DNA of 64,000 bases from Sphingobacteriales bacterium (GCA_027483645.1 JAIXUD010000022.1:310001-374000), one strand, 5' to 3'. Numbered from the stretch's first letter, positions 52,811 through 60,879 are shown. Numbers and translations: made by a program. The notes: generated by a model not told the origin, from the letters alone.

Positions 52811-53178
52811 GGGGCTGTATGGATTTGACAGCGGGACTTGTAGTTATACTGGCATGCCGAGAGAGGTGTGTTGACTCGTAAATCCCGGCACACAAACACT
52901 TTTATACGGCGAGAACAACTACGCCATGGCCGCCTAATTCTAGGAATTAGATAGCCTTTGTCCCGGGTAGACTTGGCACGTTCAGTACGCCATTGGGGCA
53001 TCGAGAAGATCGTGCTGGCTGCTGCGCCTCACCTGACGCAGCAGTAAGATAAAAGGTGTAAGGAAGCAATTGGTGGGTTACCTGACCGGCTGCTCTCCCC
53101 ACAATTAACAGGCAACTAAGCGTGTAGAAGGTATAGCCGCAACTTGACTGGACGAGGGTTCGAAACCCTCCAGCTCCA
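52811..53178 (+). ncRNA. ssrA: tmRNA (ssrA), tag GENNYAMAA
   Basis: The 5' end GGGGCTGTATGGATTTGACAG and the 3' end GGGTTCGAAACCCTCCAGCTCCA form the tRNA-like domain; GGGGCTG pairs with CAGCTCC and the T arm is intact. The tag reading frame is GGC-GAG-AAC-AAC-TAC-GCC-ATG-GCC-GCC-TAA at 52908-52937, encoding GENNYAMAA. It rescues stalled ribosomes and tags the product for ClpXP-type proteolysis. CCA is not encoded (the genome has ACT), so it must be added. Pseudoknots are expected in 52940-53130 but were not drawn in detail. Confidence 0.95.
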
Positions 53179-53182
53179 CTTT

Positions 53183-53227
53183 GGTTATTGGTTGATTGGT
53201 TAATTAGTTAATCGGTTGATTAGTAGC
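53183..53227. repeat. Intergenic repeats, TTATTGGTTGATTGGTTA family, downstream of tmRNA
   Basis: GGTTATTGGTTGATTGGTTA and AATTAGTTAATCGGTTGATT in degenerate 8-base units immediately after the mature tmRNA. A second copy occurs in the duplicated tail at 53370-53406. Confidence 0.6.
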
Positions 53228-53242
53228 CCGTAAGAACGTTTT

Positions 53243-53280
53243 AAACCCTGCTTCAGTAATGAGGCAGGGTTTTTTGTTTT
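53243..53280 (+). terminator. tmRNA terminator
   Basis: AACCCTGC / GCAGGGTT stem with a TTCAGTAATGAG loop, followed by TTTTTGTTTT. Confidence 0.8.
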
Positions 53281-53283
53281 ATC

Positions 53284-53463
53284 CCACAGCCACAACTTGA
53301 CTTGACGCGGGTTCGAACGGCGCAGCCCTCGGGCGCTTTTCGCGCCCAACCCCTCCAGCTCCACCCATTTTAGTTACTAGTTAATTGGTTATTGGCTGAT
53401 TAGTAACTTGTAGAACGTTTTTTAGAAACCCTGCTTCAGAGATGAGGTAAGGTTTTTTGTTTT
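53284..53463 (+). pseudogene. Degenerate tandem copy of the tmRNA 3' end and terminator
   Basis: About 150 bp resembling 53132-53280: CCACAACTTGACTTGACGC GGGTTCGAA matches the tmRNA T-arm region, CCCTCCAGCTCCAC repeats the acceptor strand, and AACCCTGCTTCAGAGATGAGG repeats the terminator. Differences: an insertion of about 30 bp inside the T arm (53319-53348), containing GGGCGC-TTTTC-GCGCCC (53331-53347), and two changes that weaken the terminator stem (GCAGGG to GTAAGG). The 5' part of tmRNA is not present. It could be a tandem duplication, or the scar of an integrated element using the tmRNA 3' end as attachment site. Confidence 0.75.
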
Positions 53464-53636
53464 AACATACTTCTCATCCCAAGTTTTAAGAGCCTGTCCT
53501 GACGAATGGAAGGGAGGGACATTCTCGCATTAATCAATTTTTACTCCCCAACCCCACACATTTCCCTTTCCCACATAAATAATTAAAAATTTCAAAAGTA
53601 CCCGTACCTTTACGCTACTAACCAAAACCACCACCT

Positions 53637-54644
53637 ATGAAAGCCTTGAAAATTATTGGAGCCCTGCTACTGGTAGTAGTAGTTGCCTTTGTTATTGCCA
53701 TGTTCATTTTCCCCACCGAACTAGTGGTGGAGCGCAGTGTAGAAATCAATGCCCCCAAAAGTGTAGTGCACAAACATGTAAGCAGCCTAGCGCTAATGCA
53801 TGACTGGTCGCCGTGGGCGAAAACAGATTCGACCATAAAATGGGAGATAGTAGGCGAGGACGGAACGGTAGGTGCCATTTATAAATGGAGCGGTGAAAAA
53901 GTAGGTATTGGCGAACAGGAGTTTATAGCTATTGGCGATGATACAGTCAAAATGCAAGTGCGCTTTACCACCCCGTTTGAATCAATAGCCGATGCTTACA
54001 TTATTCTGAAAGAATTAGCTCCTACCTCTACCCAGGTAACTTGGGGCTTTGCCAGCAATGCGGGCCGCCCTGGCAACGTATTTATGGGATTGATGGGCGC
54101 TGAAGAAACGGTGGGCGCCGATTATCAAAAGGGCTTGGACTCTTTGAAAGTAATTGCAGAGAAAGCAGCCGCCAATATTACTTACGGCGGTTTTAAGATA
54201 GAGGAAACCACCTTCCCAGAAACGCACTTTGCCTTTGTAAGGGATACCGTAAAGTGGACGGAGATGGACACCTTTTACAGCAACAACCTGCCTAAGATAT
54301 ACGAAACGCTAGGCAAAGGTGGCAAAACACCTGGCTATGCAACTGGCCTATATCACACTTGGGATGAGGCAAACCAGCAAACCGATTTGGCAGCTGCTGT
54401 GGCCTATAGCCCTGTAGGCGAAGTAGTGGGCTACCAAACCAGCACCTTGAGCGGCAAAGCAATAAAGATTGACTACTATGGCTCTTACGAAGGGGTAGGC
54501 CCTGCCCACGAGGCCTTGGAGGCATATCTGAAGGAAAAGAATTTAACCTTCAAAGCCCCAGCTATTGAGCAATACGTTACCGACCCAATGACCGAAGCCG
54601 ACACCAGCAAATGGCTTACCCAGATTTATTATTTGGTTGAATGA
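53637..54644 (+). CDS. SRPBCC domain fused to GyrI-like effector-binding domain
   Basis: 335 residues. An N-terminal hydrophobic helix (about 6-25) probably anchors it in the membrane. An SRPBCC/START-like domain follows (about 30-175: VVERSVEINAPKSVVHKHV, DWSPWAKTD, WGFASNAGRPG). The C-terminal half (about 185-335) is a GyrI-like/AraC-effector-binding domain (HFAFVRDTVKWTEMD, GLYHTWDEAN, IKIDYYGSYEG). Both halves bind small hydrophobic ligands in other proteins, but no DNA-binding domain is present. The ligand is unknown. Confidence 0.85.
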   Translation: MKALKIIGALLLVVVVAFVIAMFIFPTELVVERSVEINAPKSVVHKHVSSLALMHDWSPWAKTDSTIKWEIVGEDGTVGAIYKWSGEKVGIGEQEFIAIGDDTVKMQVRFTTPFESIADAYIILKELAPTSTQVTWGFASNAGRPGNVFMGLMGAEETVGADYQKGLDSLKVIAEKAAANITYGGFKIEETTFPETHFAFVRDTVKWTEMDTFYSNNLPKIYETLGKGGKTPGYATGLYHTWDEANQQTDLAAAVAYSPVGEVVGYQTSTLSGKAIKIDYYGSYEGVGPAHEALEAYLKEKNLTFKAPAIEQYVTDPMTEADTSKWLTQIYYLVE

Positions 54645-54680
54645 TTGGTTGATAGTTAGTGGCTATTAGTTATTGGAAAC
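54645..54680. repeat. Intergenic degenerate repeats, TTATTGGTTGATTGG family
   Basis: TGATTGGTTGATAGTTAGTGGCTATTAGTTATTGG directly after the stop codon. Confidence 0.6.
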
Positions 54681-54686
54681 TTAAAC

Positions 54687-54717
54687 AAAGGCCAGGGAAC
54701 CCTCCCGGCCTTTGTTT
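54687..54717 (+). terminator. Rho-independent terminator after the SRPBCC gene
   Basis: AAAGGCC-AGGG / CTCC-CGGCCTTT stem with an AAC loop, then TGTTTGTTT. Confidence 0.75.
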
Positions 54718-54796
54718 GTTTAAATTCATGTTGCAACAGTAATCGGCACAGTCTTTTCAATACACCGCTACCTTGTAACTATTAAAGCTACTTACT

Positions 54797-57085
54797 ATGA
54801 GCGTGCAGCGCCTTACCACCACAGCCAATATTACCCATGCCTTTTGGCCAATACTATATTTGGTATGGGAAGACCAGATACTTACCCAAGCCGAGCACCA
54901 AGCTATTAGCAACTTTCTGAGTAAGCAAAATTGGATAAGTGTAGATGAGCGAAACTACATATTGGGCAAATTAGACCCCACTGCCCCGCCTAGCCCGGCA
55001 GAGATGCGCAAATGGAAGCAGGCGATTGTGGAAGCTGCAAAAGACAGTGCAACCCTCACCGAGGCATCGATACAACTTGCCAAAGGCGATGAAACGATAA
55101 AGGACAACCGGTTAGCGCAGTTGCAAGTGGGGCTGCCTCAACTGGAAACTGCCCTGGGCATCATCGGCAAAGAAGCTATTTACAACTTTAAACTGGGCCA
55201 CAGTACCCTTACCCAACAGTATGATACGACCGATAACTTTGATATTGCTAAACTAACTGAACTTTTGGATGGTGACCAAGCAGATACTATCAATAAAGTG
55301 AAGTCGTTGCTATCGGAGCCTGAGTTTGAATATATAGACCCTAGCAACATAGAGGAGTACCGCGAACAGGTGTTGAGGTGGTGCCACACCCTGGCCGACA
55401 ATGGCTTGGGCAATGCTGCATTTCCCAAAGAATTTGGCGGTGGCGGCGATATGAAGGGCTACTTTGCCATTATGGAAACGCTGAGCTACCATGACTTGAG
55501 CTTGGTTATTAAGTTTGGGGTGCAGTTTGGGCTATGGGGCATGAGCGTGCACTCACTTGGTACCGAGAGGCATCACCGCAAGTATTTACAAGACATCGGC
55601 ACCTTGCAATTGCCAGGCTGCTTTGCGATGACCGAAACAGGCCACGGCTCGAATGTAAAAGGCATCGAAACCACTGCCACTTACAACCATGCAGAGAAAA
55701 CCTTTACCATACACACCCCTAACGAAAATGCTCGCAAAGAGTACATAGGCAATGCAGCAGTGCACGGCGAGGCGGCCACGGTATTTGCGAAGCTGGTAAT
55801 TAATGGGCACGATTACGGGGTGAATGCCTTTGTGGTGCCACTTCGTAATAAAGCCAAGGAGCTGCTACCTGGCATTACTATTAAAGACTGTGGTCGTAAA
55901 ATGGGTCTAAATGGGGTGGACAATGGAGTTATATACTTTGACAATGTTGTAATACCCAAAGAAAACATGCTGGACAGGTTTGCCAGCGTAAACGAGGCGG
56001 GTGAGTTTGAAAGCCCCATAGGCAGCGATAATCGCCGCTTCTTTACCATGCTTGGTACCTTGGTGGGCGGGCGTATAGGTATACCACGCTCGGCATTGGC
56101 AGCATCCAAGTCAGGCTTGGCCATTGCCATTCGCTATGGCAACCAGCGCAAGCAGTTTGGCCCCGAGGGCAGTGTAGAAGTGCCCATCCTCAACTATCGC
56201 ATGCACCAGCGCAGGTTGATGCCGCTATTGGCCAAAAGCTACGCAATGCACTTTGCCTTACAATACCTTACCCAGCGTTTCCTTGACCGAAAAGAAGAAG
56301 AAATGCAAGAAATTGAAGCTCTTGCAGCAGGCCTTAAAGCCTATACCACCTGGCACACCACTGCTACTTTGCAGGAGTGCAGAGAGGCTTGTGGTGGCAA
56401 GGGTTACCTCTCGGAAAATAGGATAGATGCCCTAAAGAATGATACCGATGTGTACACCACCTTTGAGGGAGACAATACGGTACTTACACAACTGGTAGCC
56501 AAGAGCCGCTTAGCCGAATTTAAAAAGAGTTTTAGCGGGATGAATTTGATAGGAGGGATCAGCTACTTAGCTGGGCAGGCGCGCACCTCAATCACTGAAA
56601 AAAATCCACTCATAAAGCGTCGCACTGATGACGAACATTTGCTGGACCCGCAGTTCCAACTCAATGCTTTGCGCTACCGAGAGGAGGAAATATTGAGCTC
56701 GGCAGGCCGGCGCATCAAGCGGCTGGTGGATGAGGGTATGGACTCTTTTGATGCGGTTAACGTAGCTCAGCATCATTTGGTGAATGTTGGCCTAGCTTAT
56801 ATTGAGCGCATAGTGTTGGAACAATTTATACAGCAGGTTGAGCGTACAACCGATGAAGGCTGCCGCAACACGCTCAAAAAGCTGTGCGACCTATATGCCC
56901 TTATCACCATCGAACAAAACCAAGGCTGGTACTTGGAAGAAGACTACATGGATGGTGTAAAAACCAAAGCCATCCGCAAATTGGTGAACCAGCTGTGTTG
57001 GGACATCCGCCAAGATGCCGTGCTGCTGGTAAATGCGTTCAACATTCCCGGTAGTTGCTTGGCCGCGCCTATTGCGTTTTTGTAA
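54797..57085 (+). CDS. Acyl-CoA dehydrogenase/oxidase-like flavoprotein
   Basis: 762 residues, considerably longer than ordinary acyl-CoA dehydrogenases (about 380) and similar in size to peroxisomal-type acyl-CoA oxidases. The FAD/acyl-CoA region is clear: LPGCFAMTETGHGSNVKGIE (around 274-293), NGVDNGVIYFDNV, GGRIGIPRSALAASKSGLAIA, RKQFGP, then ACGGKGYLSENRIDALKND and TFEGDNTVLTQLV. An N-terminal helical region of about 190 residues and a C-terminal helical domain of about 150 are extra. Function: first step of fatty-acyl-CoA beta-oxidation; whether O2 or an electron-transfer flavoprotein is acceptor is unresolved. Confidence 0.9.
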   Translation: MSVQRLTTTANITHAFWPILYLVWEDQILTQAEHQAISNFLSKQNWISVDERNYILGKLDPTAPPSPAEMRKWKQAIVEAAKDSATLTEASIQLAKGDETIKDNRLAQLQVGLPQLETALGIIGKEAIYNFKLGHSTLTQQYDTTDNFDIAKLTELLDGDQADTINKVKSLLSEPEFEYIDPSNIEEYREQVLRWCHTLADNGLGNAAFPKEFGGGGDMKGYFAIMETLSYHDLSLVIKFGVQFGLWGMSVHSLGTERHHRKYLQDIGTLQLPGCFAMTETGHGSNVKGIETTATYNHAEKTFTIHTPNENARKEYIGNAAVHGEAATVFAKLVINGHDYGVNAFVVPLRNKAKELLPGITIKDCGRKMGLNGVDNGVIYFDNVVIPKENMLDRFASVNEAGEFESPIGSDNRRFFTMLGTLVGGRIGIPRSALAASKSGLAIAIRYGNQRKQFGPEGSVEVPILNYRMHQRRLMPLLAKSYAMHFALQYLTQRFLDRKEEEMQEIEALAAGLKAYTTWHTTATLQECREACGGKGYLSENRIDALKNDTDVYTTFEGDNTVLTQLVAKSRLAEFKKSFSGMNLIGGISYLAGQARTSITEKNPLIKRRTDDEHLLDPQFQLNALRYREEEILSSAGRRIKRLVDEGMDSFDAVNVAQHHLVNVGLAYIERIVLEQFIQQVERTTDEGCRNTLKKLCDLYALITIEQNQGWYLEEDYMDGVKTKAIRKLVNQLCWDIRQDAVLLVNAFNIPGSCLAAPIAFL

Positions 57086-57113
57086 GTGTTTATCTATTTA
57101 AGGAAGCATAAAC

Positions 57114-57262
57114 CAAGCCCACGGTTTTAACCGTGGGTTGTTAGCCATATACCACTAACCGTTTTAACGGTTTCCACTATAATATGTATTCCATGAAGTT
57201 TAAACCGTTAAAACGGTTGGGTATTTCGCCCGTATATACCCACGGTTGAAACCGTGGGCTAG
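57114..57262. repeat. REP/BIME-like palindromic element
   Basis: Four hairpins occupy 149 bp: CCCACGGTT-TT-AACCGTGGG (57118-57137), AACCGTT-TT-AACGGTT (57157-57172), AACCGTT-AA-AACGGTT (57203-57218) and CCCACGGTT-GA-AACCGTGGG (57239-57258). The outer pair and the inner pair are each near-identical, and the spacers on either side are roughly mirror images, so the whole is a large inverted repeat. It lies between the converging acyl-CoA dehydrogenase and tyrS genes. It resembles elements mobilised by REP-associated tyrosine transposases, though none lies in the window. Confidence 0.8.
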
Positions 57263-57291
57263 GTTCCGAATAATTCTTGGGCAATATTGTT

Positions 57292-58572
57292 TCACCCCAC
57301 CAACACCAAATAGTTATTCTTCTTCCCATTTTGCACCCAAACTAAGCTGCCATTAATAAGGTCGGTGGTGGATATGGTGGCATTTTCGTCGGTTATTTTC
57401 TCGCTGTTTACGGCAAGGGCATTGCCTTTTATGGCGCGCCTTACATCGCTTTTGCTGGCGAAAATACCCGTGGTGTCGCTTAAGAAGTCAATCAGGTTTA
57501 GGTTGTCACTTACCTGTTCTTTACCAACATTAAACTGCGGCACGCCTTCAAATACGCTCAATAAATCGCGGTTCGAGAGGGATTGCAATGTTTCGCGGGT
57601 TCCTTTACCAAAAAGGATGCTGGAAGCCTTGATAGCGGTTTCCAAATCCTCTTTGCTGTGTACCATCACCGTTACTTCTTCGGCTAGACGCTTTTGCAGT
57701 ACGCGGCGACCTGGGTCTTGCTGATGCTCTGCAATCAAAGCTTCAATAGTTGGCCTATCCAAGAAGGTGAAAATCTTGATAAACTTCTCCGCATCTTCGT
57801 CGCTCACGTTCAACCAAAACTGGTAGAAACTGTATGGCGAGGTCATTTCAGCAGAAAGAAACACGTTGCCCTTCTCGGTTTTGCCGAATTTGGTGCCGTC
57901 GGTTTTGGTAACTAGGGGGCTGGTCACTGCATATACTTCGCCGCCTTCCATGCGGCGTATCAGTTCCACGCCACTTACTAGGTTGCCCCATTGGTCGCTA
58001 CCGCCCATTTGCAGTAGGCAGTTCTGTTGCTTGTACAGTTGCACAAAATCGTATGCCTGAAGCAATTGGTAAGAAAACTCTGTGTAGCTGATGCCCGTTT
58101 CCATGCGGCTCTTCACCGCATCCTTGGCAATCATATAGTTTACAGTAAGGTGCTTACCCACGTCGCGTAGGAAGGTAAGCACGTTCATATCTTTGTAGAA
58201 GTCGTAATTATCAACCAGTATGGCTGGGTTTTTACCCGCACCGAAATCTAGGAAACGGCGCAACTGACCTTCCACGTTCTTTTTGTTGATGTTCAACTGC
58301 TCTACCGACTGCAAGTTACGCTCATCCGATTTGCCCGATGGGTCGCCAACCATACCCGTAGCACCTCCCAACACCGCAATAGGCTGGTGCCCGGCACGTT
58401 GAAAGTGCATAAGGATAATGATTTGCACCATGTTGCCAATACCCAAAGACGGGGCAGTTGGGTCAAAACCAATATATCCCTTTACCACGTTACCTTTCTG
58501 CAATAAGTCTTCCGTACCGGGAATTTCTTGGTGGTACAGTCCGCGCCATTTCAGCTCTTCTATGAAGTTCAT
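57292..58572 (-). CDS. tyrS: Tyrosyl-tRNA synthetase
   Basis: 426 residues from ATG 58572 (MNFIEELKWRG), the conserved start; the in-frame extension upstream is unconserved. Class I Rossmann core with a HIGH-like PSLGIGN (41-47), the tyrosine pocket (LQAYDFVQLYKQQ, MGGSDQWGN) and a KMSKS-like KFGKTEKGN. The C-terminal S4 RNA-binding domain (about 355-425) begins near SDVRRAIKGNALAVN. Charges tRNA-Tyr in the cytoplasm. A TTG-N18-TATTTTTG promoter is seen upstream. Confidence 0.96.
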   Translation of the reverse strand: MNFIEELKWRGLYHQEIPGTEDLLQKGNVVKGYIGFDPTAPSLGIGNMVQIIILMHFQRAGHQPIAVLGGATGMVGDPSGKSDERNLQSVEQLNINKKNVEGQLRRFLDFGAGKNPAILVDNYDFYKDMNVLTFLRDVGKHLTVNYMIAKDAVKSRMETGISYTEFSYQLLQAYDFVQLYKQQNCLLQMGGSDQWGNLVSGVELIRRMEGGEVYAVTSPLVTKTDGTKFGKTEKGNVFLSAEMTSPYSFYQFWLNVSDEDAEKFIKIFTFLDRPTIEALIAEHQQDPGRRVLQKRLAEEVTVMVHSKEDLETAIKASSILFGKGTRETLQSLSNRDLLSVFEGVPQFNVGKEQVSDNLNLIDFLSDTTGIFASKSDVRRAIKGNALAVNSEKITDENATISTTDLINGSLVWVQNGKKNNYLVLVG

Positions 58573-58594
58573 GGTTATTGGTTTATTTGGAGCG

Positions 58595-58623
58595 CAAAAA
58601 TACCACTTAATTGCTAGAACCAA
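58595..58623 (-). promoter_or_regulatory. Putative tyrS promoter
   Basis: On the minus strand, TTG (58621-58623), 18 bases and TATTTTTG (58595-58602), with the ATG 22 bp further on. Confidence 0.45.
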
Positions 58624-58683
58624 TTAAGGTTGAAGCCCATTTATACGCAGTAAAATTGGATATTTTGATGGAAATAGAAACAC

Positions 58684-58744
58684 TGGTTACTTGGATAGAT
58701 CCATAACAGATGCACTAATAAGCAATAACCAGTAACCAATCAAC
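58684..58744. repeat. Intergenic degenerate repeats, ACCAATAACTAATAA family
   Basis: GGTTACTTGGATAG and, after a short gap, CACTAATAAGCAATAACC and AGTAACCAATCAAC, ending 1 bp before the stop codon of the Glu-rich gene. Confidence 0.6.
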
Positions 58745-58745
58745 C

Positions 58746-60197
58746 CTACGCAAATCGTCTTTCCACGATCTTAGTAAACTGCTTCTCCACCTGCTCTTTG
58801 CCTGCCCAGTTATATTTCGGCCGCAAATCATTGTTAAGGTAGGTTTGGGCTTCGGCCAAGGTTTCAAACTGGTTCAGTTGGCGTATAGCGCGATCATAAT
58901 AGTCGGCATCGCCTGCAAAAAGCTCTTTGGTAAACACATATCGCTCGCTAAGGTCAATCATCTCGCGTAGGTTGCGGCGTTGCTGAAACTGGAACCTTGA
59001 GCCTAAGTCTGCCGGCTCGCTGCGGTGAAACAGGTCGTTCAGTGAGCGTTTCACAGGTTCTTCGTTGGTTTCAGCCGCTTCCTGCTTTACCGGCTCGGCA
59101 AAAAAGCTAGGGGCTGTGGCAGGCTCTGCGGTTGGTATTTCTGCTATTGGTGCTTCTTCAATTGGCTCTATAAAGGCTATTGCTTCCTCTTCCAGCTGGG
59201 CTTCAGGTTCGGCGGTTGGCTCTGCAGCCCAAATAGGGTAGTGGGGTGCCAGTGGCTCAGGGGTTGTTTCCGCAACTGATTCAGGTGTGGTTTCTTCCCC
59301 TGTCTCAGGGGTAGCTTCTGTAACTAGCTCAGGCTCCGCAGGGGCAGCATGGTACGTTGGCCTTTCCCACTTAAATTCTTCCTCTTCGGGTTCTTCGTCC
59401 GCTATCGTTGGCTCAGGTGCTGTTTTGGCAACAAGCTCAGGTTCAGCTTCTGTAAAGGGTTCAGGCTCGGTAAAGGTCCTTTCCAAGGCAGGCTCTTCTA
59501 TTTTCTCAGTCTCTTGCAGCGTTCCCCATACAATTACTTCCTCATCAGGTTCTGGCTCTGTTTCTTCCTGTTCGGCTTCTGGTTGCGTTGGCCCTTCCTC
59601 AAAAGTTGAAAAATCTTCTTCCGGATCGGTCAATTCCTCATATTCTTCTGCTTCTGGTGTTACCTCTTCTTCTTTAGCCTCGCTAGGATCGCTTTCCCAA
59701 GAGAAAGTATGTTTGGGTTCTTCTTCAATTGCTGGTACCGGTTCTTCTATACCTACGGCTTCTACTGGCTGGGTTTCAGCAATCGGGGCATTTTCGGGCT
59801 CCGTGGCACTCACCGTTTCCTCAGGCCGGCTTTCAACTGCCGGCTCTCTTTCATACTCCTTGTTTATAGGGTGTGGCTGCCAAGTAGGCGCAGGGTAAGC
59901 TTTTGCCTGTGCTATAGGTTCTTGTATTGGGGGCACAGGGGCTTGTGTTTCTTTAGGGGTATTGAAACCACCCAAGCTACTGGTTTGCGTCACGGGTTGT
60001 TGCGGCGGGAACGTAGGCTTTGGCAGTTGCAAAAGCGGCAGGCTTTCCCCCAGTTTCTCTATCTCGCGCAGGTACGATTTTAGCAAATCCAATTCCACGG
60101 GGTGCATCTTGTCTGCACCCGCCAGCTTTATGTTCAGGTGGGCTATCTTTTCTAGCAACTCGGCTATATCGTAATGTATCTGGTCTTTCGGGTTCAT
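58746..60197 (-). CDS. Glu/Pro-rich linker protein with conserved ends, unknown function
   Basis: 483 residues in three parts. An N-terminal helical region (1-60: HYDIAELLEKIAHLNIKLAG) comes first. A central disordered stretch of about 310 residues (about 65-370) is dominated by Glu, Pro, Ala and Thr in loose PEPxxE/EEEPxx repeats. The C-terminus is a compact charged helical region (about 380-483: RSLNDLFHRSEPADLGSRFQ, LREMIDLSERYVFTKELFAG, DADYYDRAIRQLNQFETLAE). The two ends look conserved and structured, while the middle looks like a flexible spacer. Cytoplasmic; no known family recognised. Confidence 0.72.
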   Translation of the reverse strand: MNPKDQIHYDIAELLEKIAHLNIKLAGADKMHPVELDLLKSYLREIEKLGESLPLLQLPKPTFPPQQPVTQTSSLGGFNTPKETQAPVPPIQEPIAQAKAYPAPTWQPHPINKEYEREPAVESRPEETVSATEPENAPIAETQPVEAVGIEEPVPAIEEEPKHTFSWESDPSEAKEEEVTPEAEEYEELTDPEEDFSTFEEGPTQPEAEQEETEPEPDEEVIVWGTLQETEKIEEPALERTFTEPEPFTEAEPELVAKTAPEPTIADEEPEEEEFKWERPTYHAAPAEPELVTEATPETGEETTPESVAETTPEPLAPHYPIWAAEPTAEPEAQLEEEAIAFIEPIEEAPIAEIPTAEPATAPSFFAEPVKQEAAETNEEPVKRSLNDLFHRSEPADLGSRFQFQQRRNLREMIDLSERYVFTKELFAGDADYYDRAIRQLNQFETLAEAQTYLNNDLRPKYNWAGKEQVEKQFTKIVERRFA

Positions 60198-60273
60198 CTT
60201 TCGCTAGTTGTTTCCTATTACGGCTTGAAATTATAAATTTGATGTTTCCTTACCAATTTTAATAATCAACACC

Positions 60274-60879
60274 ATGTTTACCGAGCCGTACAGCACCCAA
60301 GAACGAAAAGGATGGATTGAGGTGATTTGCGGCTCCATGTTCTCGGGTAAAACGGAGGAACTCATCCGCCGATTGCGCAGGGCAGAGATTGCCCAGCGCA
60401 AAATCAACATTTTTAAGCCTCGTATGGATGTTAGGTACCATGCTACCAACATTGTTTCGCACAATGCCAACAATGTGGCCTCCATCCCTATAAGCCACTC
60501 TTCCGAAATATTGCTAATGATAAGCGATGTAGACGTGGTGGCTATTGATGAGGCCCAGTTTTTCGATGAGGGTTTGGTGGAAGTAGTGCAAGCCCTTGCG
60601 GCAAAGGGGATACGGGTAATTGTAGCTGGGCTTGATATGGATTACCTGGGCCAACCATTTGGCCCTATGCCACTATTGTTGGCAGCTGCCGAGTACGTAA
60701 CCAAGTTGCACGCTATCTGTATGGTGTGTGGCGATAATGCATCGCACTCTTTCCGAACAGTAGCCGACCCTAAACAGCTATTGCTTGGCGAAACCGAGGC
60801 ATACCAAGCACGTTGTAGGAAGTGTTTTGTACTGGGCATGGCACGTGCAACCACTACCGATCCTTTTCCATCTCTATAA
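60274..60879 (+). CDS. tdk: Thymidine kinase (TK1/type II)
   Basis: 201 residues. P-loop GSMFSGKT (20-27), the conserved KPRMDVRY, catalytic region VVAIDEAQFFDEGLVEV, lasso loop GLDMDYLGQPFGPMP, and a zinc ribbon CMVCGDNASHSF with the later CRKCF. Phosphorylates thymidine in nucleotide salvage. Divergent from the Glu-rich protein gene, with 76 bp between them. Confidence 0.96.
   Translation: MFTEPYSTQERKGWIEVICGSMFSGKTEELIRRLRRAEIAQRKINIFKPRMDVRYHATNIVSHNANNVASIPISHSSEILLMISDVDVVAIDEAQFFDEGLVEVVQALAAKGIRVIVAGLDMDYLGQPFGPMPLLLAAAEYVTKLHAICMVCGDNASHSFRTVADPKQLLLGETEAYQARCRKCFVLGMARATTTDPFPSL

Noticed and set aside
53284-53360. Second tRNA or tmRNA gene downstream of ssrA
   Set aside because: Only the T arm and acceptor 3' strand are present, interrupted by a hairpin; no D arm, anticodon or 5' acceptor strand.
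8060-58744. Intergenic repeat tracts as a CRISPR array
   Set aside because: Units are 7-9 bases, degenerate and have no spacers; no cas genes lie in the window.
59287-59898. 203-codon Ser/Gly-rich plus-strand open frame opposite the Glu-rich gene
   Set aside because: It is the complement of the Glu/Pro-rich spacer; low complexity explains the long frame.
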